A stretch of DNA of 33,227 bases, from the NCBI GenBank assembly GCA_964555845.1, contig CAZKUA010000011.1, positions 1-33,227 of the forward strand, read 5' to 3'. This document shows positions 17,561 to 27,065 of this stretch, in pieces (within the stretch, counting starts at the first letter, position 1; every line of letters starts with the position of its first letter). The translations under genes were made by a program, and so were the position numbers. The notes below the pieces were generated by a model that saw only the letters and a list, made by a program, of their open reading frames with translations, did no database searches and was not told the DNA's origin. This DNA is from JALNXF01 sp964555845 (lineage in GTDB: Bacteria; Patescibacteriota; Gracilibacteria; BD1-5; UBA2023).

Positions 17561-20500
17561 ATGCTTGAGAAATTTGCAAAATTTTTCTTGGAAAATGAGA
17601 AGATAACAATAGTTTTAATTAGTATTATCACTTTTTTTGGAATTTGAGCCTATATTATGCTGCCAAAGCAGTATAATCCTTCAATTGTGGCTCCGGCATT
17701 TAATATTACTATTCCTATTAATGGATATTCGAGTTATGATGCGAGTCAATTTGTGGCGAGAAATATTGAAAATAAAATAAAAGAACTTGAATGAGTTGAC
17801 AAAATTTTATCTTATGCAAGTGATAATTTTACATCTGTAATGGTGAGTTTTAAGGTGTGAATTCCGCAAGAAATTGCCAAGACTAGACTTTATGATAAGA
17901 TGTATGGGAATTATGATCTAAGGCCTTTTGAAGTAACTGAGATAAATATTAAATCAATAGACCCCGAAGAGTTACCTCAATTAAGCATTGCTCTGACTTA
18001 TAGTGGACAAGATTTATGAGAAAAAGAAACTTGAATTTATCTAAAAAGTATTGCAAATCATATTAAGGAGGAATTAAAACAAATCCCAAATACAACAGCA
18101 ATTGATATAATTTGAGGTTATGAAAATAATATAAGTATTGAATTAAATAAAGAAAAAATTGAAAGTTTCTGACTTGATATTGGACAAGTTGTGTCCATTA
18201 TTAAATCAAGTTTTGTTCATAAAACAGTATGAAATCTAGAAAATGACACCAAAACAACACTGCTTCTAGATTCAAATCTTAATTCTATAAAAGAGCTCGA
18301 GGAACTTCTAATATACAATAATTCTTGAGCAAAAATCTATCTTCGTGATATTTCAAAAATATATTCTGGCCCAATTAATATTAATTCTTACTTCTCTTAT
18401 TCAGATAAATCTAACTCTAAAACTTCGGTGTTTTTGTGAATAGCAAAGCAAAAATGAACTAACGCAGTAGTTGTAGTAGAAGATATTTTAAGTAAAATCG
18501 AAGAATTAAAAAAAGAATTACCAAAAAATGTAGAAATAAATGTAATTCAAGATGAATGAGAAACTGCTCGTCATGCGACTAATGAGCTTACTTTTCATCT
18601 TTTTGTAAGTATTTTAGTGGTTCTTGTAATACTAATAATTTTCCTTGGATTTAAAAATGCACTAAATGCAGCTTTTTGTATACCAATGGTTCTTTGAATT
18701 GTATTTATTGTATGATTTATTTTTGGACTTGATATTAATAGAATAACGCTCTTTGCTCTTATTTTATCTCTTTGAATACTTGTTGATGATTCAATAGTTG
18801 TGGTAGAAAATAATGCGAGACATTTGAGCATGATGAACAAAACCGGGAAAACTAAAAATGAAGCACTGCTAGATAGCGTGAAAGAGGTTGGAGTAAGTGT
18901 AGTTATGTCTACTATTACGAGAGTTATGTCTTTCGTGGCGATGTTTGCTGTAACTGGAATGATGTGAGATTATATGAAACCCATTCCTATTTTTGCCTCA
19001 ATAGCACTCATTGCATCGCTATTTATTGCATTTAGTATTAATCCATTTTTGGCTTCAAAATTTTGCTGGTCTAATAATTGTTCCACTCATGAAAGTGATA
19101 AAGAATCTCGCTTCATGCAAAAATATTGAAAAATAATCTGAAAATATATAGATGATACAGCTGAAACTTTAAAATCTAGAAAAAAACTTAAATTTATTTT
19201 TTGGATTTCACTTTTTTTAATAATAATATTGCCAATCACTACTGGTATATTTAAGGCTCGTATGCTCCCAAAAGCCGATAAAAATCAGGTTTATATTTGG
19301 ATAGATTCACCTCGTGATTTGAGTGTAGAAAAAACCAAAGAAATAGAAAAAAGTATGTCAGACTTTCTATTATGAAAAATTAAAAATAGATTCCTGCCTT
19401 CGCAGGAATGACAGAGCGGGGCGCAGGAATTACCAGAAGAATTAAATATTGTAGAAAATGTAAGCTCGACAACATGAGAGAGATTTTTATGAGATTTTGC
19501 GAATCTATTTAGGTGAGGAGGAAATCGTATGATGCCAAATCAAATAAGCTCTAGAATTAACTTAAAGGATTCTAAATGAAGAGATATAACATCAGAGGAG
19601 TATACAATAAAAATTCGTCCACTTTTAAAAAATTATCTGTATTCTCTGTATCCTGATATAAAATTTAGATTGCTTGAGGATCCTCCAGGACCGCCAACTA
19701 TGGCAACATTCCAGATAAAAGTAAAATGACAAGAAGATCTAACTTTTGATGAACTTACTTTTTTTGCTCAAGATGTAGAAAAAGTCGTTAGGAAAATTGA
19801 AAAAGAGGAAAAATTAGTGGATTTAACAGATACAATATCAAGCGCTTACAAGAAGATTGAAATTAACTTAAATGATGATTATGTAAATGAGAGATGACTT
19901 AATGCAAACCAAATCTATCAGACAATTTGAGCACTATATAATACGGCGCAAATGTCATTTGTTCATACGAAATGAAGAAGTATTGAACCAACTGAAATTG
20001 TTGTTTGATTTAACAAAAAAGACAATTCAAGTATTGATTTTTTGAGCAATATTTATTTTACAAATCCAAAATGAGAAAAGGTTCGTCTTGATGAAATAGC
20101 AATGTTGAAGACGGATTTTGCTTCACCAGAGATTTATACAGAGTGAAGAAGTACAACAATTCATATTTATTCTGAGATTTGAAATAATTCTGTAGTTTAT
20201 CCAGTTTTAAAACTCTATGATTTATTTTGAAGTAAGGAATTTGAGAGCTTAGGTTACAAAAAAATATCATCATCTCCTTATAAAATAGAATTTCTTAATA
20301 CAAAAAACAATAAGAAATACAGAGTTGAATGGTGATGAGAATGGGAAATTACAATGGACACTTTCCGTGACCTTGGAATTGCGATGATAATGTCACTTCT
20401 TGCTATTTATTTTCTTATAGTTACCCAATTTAAAAGTTTTAGAGTTGGTTGAATAGTTATGACTACATTTTTGCTTTCATTCTTTGGAATATTTCCAGGA

Positions 20501-20944
20501 TTTAGTATTTTGTATTTAATAAGTTGAGAATATTTTACGGCAACAGCTATGATTTGAGCGATTGCGCTTGGTTGAATAGTAGTTTGAAATGCAATAATAT
20601 TAATTGATTACATTGAGCAATTAGTAAAAGAGGGAAAATGACTAAGTTACGCTGTAATTGAGGGCTCTAAAAAAAGATTTGTACCAGTATTACTTACCAG
20701 TATCGCGGCAGTTTTCGGTAGTTTTATAATTACAACTGACCCTGTTTGGAGCGGACTTGCTTGGGCAATAATTACGGGATTATCGGCTTCAGCTGTGCTT
20801 ACTTTGTTTTTCATCCCAATATTTTATTTTGATTATCTAGCGAAATATTACCGCACTGAATCTAAAAATATTCAAATGGAAAATATCTTGAAAAACAAGA
20901 AAGACACATTCGACTCCACCTCGTTTCGCTCAGTGTGACGATAG
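17561..20944 (+). CDS. RND-family efflux transporter (AcrB/HAE-type)
   Basis: Proton-driven export pump, 1127 residues, of near-normal RND length. The N-terminus has TM1 (ITIVLISIITFFGIGAYIM) and the first porter region with YDASQFVARNIENKI. TM2-TM4 hold FHLFVSILVVLVILIIFLGF and the proton-relay motif LGILVDDSIVVVENNARH near residue 402. The second half contains a TM7 near 545 and TM10 with GIVVGNAIILIDYIEQ near residue 1003, where the usual second acidic motif is replaced by GNAIILID. Two oddities come from repeats: a palindrome at 19388-19413 adds residues in the second porter domain, and the last 13 or so residues (DTFDSTSFRSVGR) come from a partial repeat. TetR and a membrane-fusion gene follow 22 bases on. 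Confidence 0.93.
19388..19430. repeat. Palindromic repeat inserted in frame within the RND gene
   Basis: AGATTCCTGCCTTCGCAGGAATGACAG is the reverse complement of the intergenic TGTCATTCCCGCG...GGGAATCT units at 25221 and 25541, and matches 25976-26001 in the same orientation. The tail GCGGGGCGCAGGAAT extends it. It is read as FLPSQEGQSGAQE, with one TGA as Gly. Confidence 0.8.
20909..20941. repeat. Partial palindromic repeat forming the RND C-terminus
   Basis: CATTCGACTCCACC...TTTCGCTCAGTGTGACGA resembles the inner unit of 5889-6012 (CTTCGACTACG...CGCTCAGGATGACG). The RND frame runs into it and stops at TAG just beyond. Confidence 0.6.
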
Positions 20945-20966
20945 TTTAACTTTTTAATAAATTAAT

Positions 20967-21488
20967 ATGACAAATAATATTACAGAAAAAATAGAATCTC
21001 TTTTTTGGGAAAATACATTCAGTGATGTATCTATGGATGATGTAGCTTTATCACTCGGTATGAAAAAGGCATCTCTTTATTACCATTTTCCCTCAAAAGA
21101 GGCAATGTTAGTTGAGGTTATAAATTATTCTTATGATAAATATAGGGCTTATTTAATAGATTTATTTGAGAAAGATAAAATAGAAGAGATTGTAACGGGG
21201 CTTATTACTTATTCGATAAAAGAGAAAAATTTATTCTCTATAATAAGTCAAAAATGATACTGTAAAATAGACGAAATAAAAAAAATTATAGAACAAAAAA
21301 ACGCCGAACTAACTTATATTTTCAATACTTATTTTGAGCAAAAATATAAACTAAATAAAGAAAAATTAATTTTACTTCAAGGGACAATTTGAGATTTATC
21401 AAAAAGATCATGTCTCTTTGATTGCAAGGAAATGGATATAAAAAAAATAACAGATGAAATCATTACTTTATTTTTTAACAATAAATAA
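20967..21488 (+). CDS. TetR-family transcriptional regulator
   Basis: Probable repressor of the efflux operon it sits in. The 173-residue product has the TetR N-terminal DNA-binding domain: FSDVSMDDVALSLGMKKASL leading to YYHFPSKEAMLVEVI, the hallmark helix-turn-helix with YxHFxSKE. The C-terminal ligand domain is helical and short (KIDEIKKIIEQKNAELTYIF), and two to three TGA-coded glycines occur outside the HTH. It lies between the RND gene (22 bases) and the membrane-fusion gene (2 bases), so it would control its own expression. No clear palindromic operator was found upstream of 17561. Confidence 0.9.
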
Positions 21489-21490
21489 TT

Positions 21491-23488
21491 ATGCATAGCG
21501 AAACAAATGCCCTTGGGGTGAAAAAAATATTAATTTCCATACTCTTAATATCAGGAATATTACTGACAAGTTGCGGAACGCAAGAAATAGCTGAGAAGAA
21601 AAATTATCAAACTTACGATGTAAAAATTTGAAGTCTGTCTTCTTCAGATTCTATTTTGTCTACAATAGAGTGACTTAATACAACTTCGTTAAGCTTTAAA
21701 GCTCCTGGTAAAATCGCTCAAATTTACGTAAAAACTGGAGATAAAGTAAAATCGGGTGATATTTTGGCAACTCTTTGAAATGAGGAATGAAATATAACTT
21801 ACGCCTGATTATTGAATATAATGTCCTCAATTGACTCAATGTGATATGACACAAATAATATAAAAGAGGCAGTAAATAGTCTATACGACCAAAGATTAAA
21901 TTTATTGCAAGATAGTTATTCAAAATCTCTAATTGCTACACAAATGGCACAAAAAGATTTAGATTTAGCAAAAAAGACATTAATAGACAGTAATTCTATG
22001 TTTTCTGGAAGCATCTTGTCTACAAATCAAAAAATTGTTCAAGCTCAAAATGCCTTAAAGATGGCACAAAACAACTTAAATAATAGTAAGAAATTATTAG
22101 AAAATGAAAAAGAAAATATTGAAAAAAATTCTTTAAATGCCCTTTCTAATGCTTATATAATAGCAAGAAATTCTCTTGATTATACTGATGAATTACTAGG
22201 AGTAACTGATATGAGCAGAAATAAAAATGATAGTTATGAAATGTATCTTGGAGCAAAAAATACCTCACTAAAAACAAAAGCCGAAAATACTTTTAGAGAA
22301 TTTAGTACAAAATATAACGATACATATAATTATTATCAGACAAACATTTCTTGAAAATCAAATATACCAGAAAATAAAATTGTTTTGGCTCTACAAAAAG
22401 CTCTTGATACTCTGGAAAACTTAAGAATTTTACTTCATGATTCAAAAGATGTTTTAGATAATAGTATAAGTTCATCTAGTTTTCCAGATGCCACCCTAAA
22501 TTGAATGAAATCTCAAATTTCAACTCTAATTGCAAATCTAGAACAAGCTATTTTGTCTCCAAGCTCACTTTGAATGGTTTGAGTTAAATGAAGCATTGAG
22601 GCTATGAACAGTTTTTGAAAAAATTATGATTTAAAAATGAAACAATTAGAAGATGCTCTAGATATTGCTACTCAAGATGTAGAAATGGCAAAAACAGGAC
22701 TTGATATTAGTAAAAGTGATATTTCAAAAAATAAAGAAGCACTTGCTACTAATGTAAAAATTAAAGAAGATCAACTTAATTTGTCACGTATTTGAGAGTG
22801 AGAGGTTTTAAAAAATATAGAATTAGTTAAAAATGAAAGAACAAGTAAACTAGCTGAAATTAATGCAAAAACTTCTGAAATTAATTCAAAAAAATCAGAA
22901 ACTTCTATGAATACAAACCTGGCTGCAAATAGCATGGAATCAGGAATTATAAGATCTCCATTTGATGGAATTGTAACTTCTAAAATGATGGATATTGGGA
23001 CCACAGTTTGAGCAGGTACTCCTGTTATTTGAATATCATCTCTTGATAAAAAATTAGTTAAAACTTATATCGATAATTCTAAATATAAACTCAATGTTTG
23101 AAATAAAATAAAACTTAGAAATTCAAAAGATTTTAAAGAATATGATGCTACAATTAAGTTAGTTGATGTAATGCAGAACTTGAATAATAAGAAAAATTAT
23201 ACAGAAATAGAAGTAACTTCTATTGAATTAAATATTTGAGATAGAGTGACCGTATTGCTTAGTGAAGAAAAAGATAATAAATCTCTTATAATAATTCCAA
23301 CAAAGGCTATAATTTACAAATATAGCCAACCCGGAGTATTTATCTTAGAGAATAATACAGCAAAATTTAAACTAATAGAAATCACAGGCTCAGACGAGAC
23401 TTTCAGCTCTGTGAATTGATTAAAAGTTTGAGATAAAATAATAACTGATGGGAAAGATAATATTTTAGACTGAGAGGTGTTGAACTAA
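21491..23488 (+). CDS. Lipoprotein membrane-fusion protein (HlyD/AcrA-type), extended coiled coil
   Basis: Adaptor of the RND pump. The 665-residue product has a lipoprotein signal (ILISILLISGILLTSCGT, with the lipid Cys near residue 33), a first biotinyl-lipoyl half (SFKAPGKIAQIYVKTGDKVK and SGDILATLG), a very long coiled-coil region (about residues 120-470, with SKSLIATQMAQKDLDLAKK and repeated Ala/Lys/Asn heptads), the returning lipoyl half (GIIRSPFDGIVTSKMMDIG, then TTVGAGTPVIGIS) and beta-barrel parts (VEVTSIELNIGDRVTVLLS-like). It is about 250 residues longer than common adaptors. No outer-membrane channel gene is present, so the long hairpin may span a thick wall rather than meet TolC. 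Confidence 0.9.
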
Positions 23489-23494
23489 GAATTT

Positions 23495-23517
23495 AAAAAA
23501 GACCGGTCTTTTTTTTG
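23495..23517. terminator. Symmetrical terminator between the efflux operon and groEL
   Basis: AAAAAAGACCGGTCTTTTTT is self-complementary with an A-run on one side and a T-run on the other, so it can act on both convergent transcripts. Its core GACCGGTC also occurs in the palindrome at 64-75. Confidence 0.7.
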
Positions 23518-23518
23518 A

Positions 23519-25165
23519 CTAATACATTCATCACATCCCTCACATTCCACCCATTCATCCCATATTTGGCATTTCTTCTTTTTCTGGTTTTGGGATATCA
23601 GAAATTATTGCTTCTGTTGTTAAAAACATTCCTGAAATTGAGATTGCGTTTTCAAGTGCTGATCTTGTAACTTTTTTAGGGTCTACAATTCAGGCCTTTA
23701 TCATATCTTTAAATTCATCATCAGATGCATCAAATCAATAATTAATATCTTTATTTTTTCTAATTTCATCCACAATTATCGCTCATTCTTTTCCAGCATT
23801 TTCTGCGATTTGTCTTACTGGGTAAGATAGAGCACGAGCCACAATATGAGCTCCTATATTTTGATCTTTGTTTCAGAAATCAATAGTATCTAGGGCAATT
23901 GAAGCCTTAAGTAAAGCAACTCAACCTCCAGCCACAATTCCTTCTTCAACGGCAGCTTTTGTAGCATTTAGAGCGTCTTCTATTCTTAATTTTTTCTCTT
24001 TCATCTCAACCTCCGATGCAGCTCATACCTTAATTACAGCAATTCATCAAGCAAGTTTTGCTAATCTTTCAAGAAGTTTTTCTGCCTCAAAATCACTTTT
24101 TGTATTTTCAACTTGATTTTTGATTTCAGTCACTCTTCTTTTGATTAATTCTCTATCTCCGAGTCCTCAAATAATTGTAGTATTATCCTTTGTTGCAATA
24201 ATTGATTTAGCGCTTCCTAGGTGTTCAAGACTTGTATTTTCGAGCTTATAACCTAGTTCATCTGTAATAACTGTGGCTCCGGTTAAAACTGCAATATCCT
24301 TTAAAATATCTTTTTTCTTATCTCCAAAACCGGGTGCTTTAATTCATAAAATATTTAATACTCATTTTAATTTATTTAGGATAATTCCAGCAAGCGCGTC
24401 CCCATCAATATCATCTGCAATAATCACCAAATCTCTTTTTCCAGTAGAAGCTAATTGTTCAAGTACTGGAATTAAGTCTTTAAGCGAGCTAATTTTTTTG
24501 TCAGTTATAAGAATTTTTGCCTCACTTATGCGAGCCTCCATTTTTTCTCCGTCTGTGATCATATATGGACTTATGTATCAATTATCAAATTTCATTCATT
24601 CTGTAAGCTCTACTTCAAGCCCAAAAGTCTGACCTTCTTCGACTGTAATCACTCAATCTTTTCATACTTTTTCCATCGCCTCACTTATAATATCTCAGAC
24701 TTCCTTATCTTGAGCCGAAATAGTCGCAACTTGTTCAATTTCTTCTTTTGTATTTATAATTTTTGTGTTTTTTTCAAGTTCTTTTTCTACAATAGCTCCA
24801 GCTTTTTTCATTCAATTTTTTAACTCAATTGCATTAATTCCAGATCTAATCTCTCTTAGTCATTCCTTAATCATCGCATAAGTAAGAAGCGCAGCCGTGG
24901 TAGTTCCGTCTCCAGCAACATCATTAGTTTTTGAAGCAGCTTCTTTTATAAGCTCAGCTCACATATTTTCGATTTTGTCCTCTAATTCTATTTCTTTCGC
25001 GATAGTTACACCATCATTTGTAACTTGAGGAGCCCCATATCATTTAGAAAAAATTACATTTCTTCCCTTCGGTCAAATAGTAGACCCCACAGTTTTTGAG
25101 ATTTTTTCAATCCCAACAAACATCCTAAGTCTAGCATCATCCCCAAATGTTATATTTTTTGCCAT
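23519..25165 (-). CDS. groL: Chaperonin GroEL (60 kDa)
   Basis: ATP-dependent folding chamber subunit, 548 residues. Seen: MAKNITFGDDARLRMF; STIGPKGRNVIFSKGYGAP; NDGVTIAKEIELEDKIENMG; the ATPase motif NDVAGDGTTTAALLTYAM; the apical GLEVELTEGMKFDNGYISPY; and the late EEGIVAGGGVALLKA. The C-terminal Gly-Gly-Met repeats (GGMGGMGGMGGMY) use TGA freely. It is separated from groES by two small genes and two repeats, an uncommon arrangement. No CIRCE-type inverted repeat is visible upstream. Confidence 0.97.
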
Positions 25166-25220
25166 AGTGTTTTTAGTTAAATGTTAAAATAGTTATATAT
25201 TTTTTGCCATCTTTTTTAAT

Positions 25221-25246
25221 TGTCATTCCCGCGCAGGCGGGAATCT
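25221..25246. repeat. Palindromic repeat TGTCATTCCCGCG-type, copy 1
   Basis: ATTCCCGC and GCGGGAAT form a short hairpin in TGTCATTCCCGCGCAGGCGGGAATCT. Other copies are at 25541, 25976 (inverted) and 19388 (inverted, in a gene). Confidence 0.8.
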
Positions 25247-25251
25247 TCCTT

Positions 25252-25494
25252 TTATTTTCAAGAATATATTTCAAGTAATTCTATATAGTTTATGTATTCT
25301 GATACACGCTTATTAATTTGTTCTTCAGAAAATATATTATATGATTTCAATAAATCTCTTAATTCATCTTCTGATATAATTTCTCATTCCTGAAATGAAC
25401 TTATGACATATTTCTTAAATCTTTCCTCGTCAAGAGGATGTCACGAATTTGGATAATTATTTGCAAAATTATCAAGTAGTTTCTTTGAATTCAT
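25252..25494 (-). CDS. Small acidic unknown protein (80 aa)
   Basis: Not recognised. From ATG 25494 the product starts MNSKKLLDNFANNYPNSGHP, continues LDEERFKKYVISSFQEG and ends EEQINKRVSEYINYIELLEI. It is soluble, helical and rich in Glu and Lys, with glycines written by TGA. It sits between palindromic repeats upstream of groEL on the same strand, within the groES-groEL interval. No catalytic motif is visible. Confidence 0.65.
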
Positions 25495-25540
25495 AAAATA
25501 TGTGGTTATTAAAACATTATTTAGTTATTAAAAATATTTT

Positions 25541-25566
25541 TGTCATTCCCGCGTAGGCAGGAATCT
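25541..25566. repeat. Palindromic repeat TGTCATTCCCGCG-type, copy 2
   Basis: TGTCATTCCCGCGTAGGCAGGAATCT differs from copy 1 at a few positions. It separates the two small genes lying between groES and groEL. Confidence 0.8.
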
Positions 25567-25575
25567 ACTTTATAT

Positions 25576-25941
25576 TTAATCTTCAATATTAATTATTAAA
25601 GCAATGGCGCCATCTCACAACATCCATAAATCATGATTTTGTGCCTCTGTAATAAATCTTACTAACATTGAATAAATTCAATTTTCATCTTTGGATTTAT
25701 TAAGTTCAATTAATTCTGACCATTCTCAATTATTTTTTGTAAATCTATCAGTTACTTTTCATTTAATTTTTTCTCAATTAAATATAAATTCCACACTATT
25801 ATTGTTTTTATTAATTTGATTGTTTAAATTAGTTTCAATTTCAACAGAATTAACATCCTCTTTAAAAATAAGTAAAAACCCAACTTTATTTTGTTTACTA
25901 AACCAATTAAATTGGTTATTATTAATTATCAATTTTTCCAT
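25576..25941 (-). CDS. Small unknown protein (121 aa)
   Basis: Not recognised. The product opens MEKLIINNNQFNWFSKQNKV, has a beta-rich middle (GFLLIFKEDVNSVEIE and NNSVEFIFNGEKIKGK), a segment DRFTKNNGEGSELIEL and ends LWMLGDGAIALIINIED. It has alternating charged and hydrophobic residues without signal or membrane helices, as in a small beta-sandwich or a toxin/antitoxin-size protein; no family is recognised. TGA-coded glycines are present. It is downstream of groES on the same strand. Confidence 0.65.
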
Positions 25942-25975
25942 ATTTTATTTTTGTTTAAGAATTAAAATATTTTGT

Positions 25976-26001
25976 AGATTCCTGCCTCCGCAGGAATGAC
26001 A
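25976..26001. repeat. Palindromic repeat, inverted copy 3
   Basis: AGATTCCTGCCTCCGCAGGAATGACA is the reverse orientation of the units at 25221 and 25541 and closely matches the copy inside the RND gene. Confidence 0.8.
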
Positions 26002-26010
26002 GAATTTTTT

Positions 26011-26044
26011 CTCCCTCTCCCTCTGAGAGGGGCGGGGTGAGGGT
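26011..26044. repeat. Dispersed repeat CCCTCTCCC...GGGGTGAGGG, copy 3
   Basis: CTCCCTCTCCCTCTGAGAGG followed by GGCGGGGTGAGGG matches 637-672 and 17071-17108. It lies 5 bases from the groES stop. Confidence 0.75.
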
Positions 26045-26048
26045 TTTC

Positions 26049-26338
26049 TATCCCTCCATTTTCGCTAGAATATAATCAGCGGCTACTATCTTAAATTTTT
26101 TTCAGTCGATTTCGATATCATCTCCGCTGTATTGTCAGCTAATTACTTTGTCTCAGGGATTTAGTTCGATTTTTATGAGTTTTCAATCCACCTCTTTTCC
26201 AGGACCAACTGCGATAACCTCATACATATAGGGCCTATCTTTATTGCTATTTTCTGGGATATAAATCCCACTTTTTGTAATATTTTCGGCTTCTAATCAT
26301 TTAAGAAGCACTCTATCAGATAATGGTTTTATAATCAT
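26049..26338 (-). CDS. groS: Co-chaperonin GroES with apparent 1-nt frameshift near the C-terminus
   Basis: Lid of the GroEL chamber. Seen from ATG 26338: MIIKPLSDRVLLKGLEAEN, the mobile loop region SGIYIPENSNKDRPYMYEVI, AVGPGKEVDG, ELNPGDKVISGQYSGDDIEI, all typical, with glycines as TGA. After EIDG the frame reads KNLR and a TAG. One base more in the A6 run (26097-26102 on the plus strand) would give KKFKIVAADYILAKMEG, a normal GroES end, closing at TAG 26049-26051. The span is 290 bases, one short of a multiple of three. In zero frame the site reads A-AAA-AAT, a heptamer that permits -1 slippage, which would restore exactly that end. A sequencing error, transcript slippage, programmed frameshifting or a true mutation are all possible. 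Confidence 0.85.
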
Positions 26339-26387
26339 ACTACTTATAAATTAGATAATAAATTATTTTTTTTATACAATTTTTTTT

Positions 26388-26422
26388 AAAAAATAGGGGC
26401 AACCACAAGGGATTGCCCCTAC
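26388..26422 (-). terminator. Terminator downstream of ssb
   Basis: On the minus strand AGGGGCAA and TTGCCCCT form a stem around TCCCTTGTGG and are followed by ATTTTTT. A second hairpin (about 26432-26457, TAGGG...CCCTA arms) precedes it. Both belong to repeat-like G+C-rich sequences that differ from the flanks. Confidence 0.65.
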
Positions 26423-26481
26423 AATTATACCGTAGGGGTGCCCTTTATGGGTACCCTATTTTAAATTAATCATTTATTTTA

Positions 26482-26943
26482 CTAAAAAGGAATATCTTCA
26501 ATATTTATTTCTTCTTCTTTTTTAGCAGAAGTTGATTTAGTTTTTCTTGGGGCCACATCTTCATTCATTTCGCTGTTTCTTGAAGAAAAATCAGAATTTT
26601 CGTCTTTTCCACCTGGAGCTCCGAGAAGTATTACATTATCAGCAATTACTTCTGTTTTGTATTTTTTTACTCCCGCTTGGTCTTCCCAAGTTCTAGTTTG
26701 TAGTCTTCATTCTATGTATATTTTTTTACCTTTTTTTACGTATTGTTCTACAATTTCAGCTAATTTTCCCCAAACAACGATATTGTGGAATTCAACTTGT
26801 TCTTGTTTCATTCCGGCTGAATCTTTCCAGACTCTATTTGTAGCCATACTAAAATTTGCAACATATTGTCCATTTGGTGTTTGTCTTACCTCTGGATCTG
26901 CTGTTAAATTACCTATAAGTTGCACTTTATTTAATGAATTCAT
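26482..26943 (-). CDS. ssb: Single-stranded DNA-binding protein
   Basis: Coats single-stranded DNA in replication, repair and recombination. The 153-residue product has the OB fold (MNSLNKVQLIGNLTADPEVR, then FSMATNRVWKD, VEFHNIVVWGKLAEIVEQYV and KKIYIEGRLQTRTWED), a flexible Ser/Asn/Lys linker from about residue 110, and the conserved acidic tip INIEDIPF that binds partner proteins. The first 78 residues contain no TGA; one supplies the Gly of EGR. The upstream gap holds back-to-back promoters with the PP2C gene. Confidence 0.96.
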
Positions 26944-26974
26944 AAAAAATTTTTATTAAAATATAAACTCAAGT

Positions 26975-27001
26975 ATTATACAAAAAAATATTTTATATCA
27001 A
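26975..27001 (-). promoter_or_regulatory. Candidate ssb promoter
   Basis: On the minus strand TTGATA (26996-27001) and a consensus TATAAT (26975-26980) lie 15 bases apart, 31 bases before the ssb ATG. Confidence 0.5.
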
Positions 27002-27016
27002 ATTTAATTATTTTTT

Positions 27017-27045
27017 TGCTAAAATGTGAAAAATATGATACAATA
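27017..27045 (+). promoter_or_regulatory. Candidate promoter of the PP2C phosphatase gene
   Basis: TTGCTA (27017-27022), 17 bases, TACAAT (27040-27045). The -10 is preceded by TATGA, giving TATGATACAAT, the same extended form as upstream of the M23/SLH gene. Confidence 0.5.
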
Positions 27046-27065
27046 CTATCAATAATTTTAAATTG

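Noticed and set aside
21491..23488. Decayed genes or pseudogenes in view of many in-frame TGA codons
   Set aside because: All TGA codons fit glycine, and the domain order is intact when read in code 25; the same holds for the other genes outside the island.
23868..24632. Two plus-strand open frames across groEL
   Set aside because: Both are antisense to GroEL, which is identified by its ATPase and C-terminal motifs.
25221..26044. The cluster of short palindromes around groES as a CRISPR array
   Set aside because: Only three copies, in different orientations and separated by genes rather than by equal spacers; no cas gene is visible.
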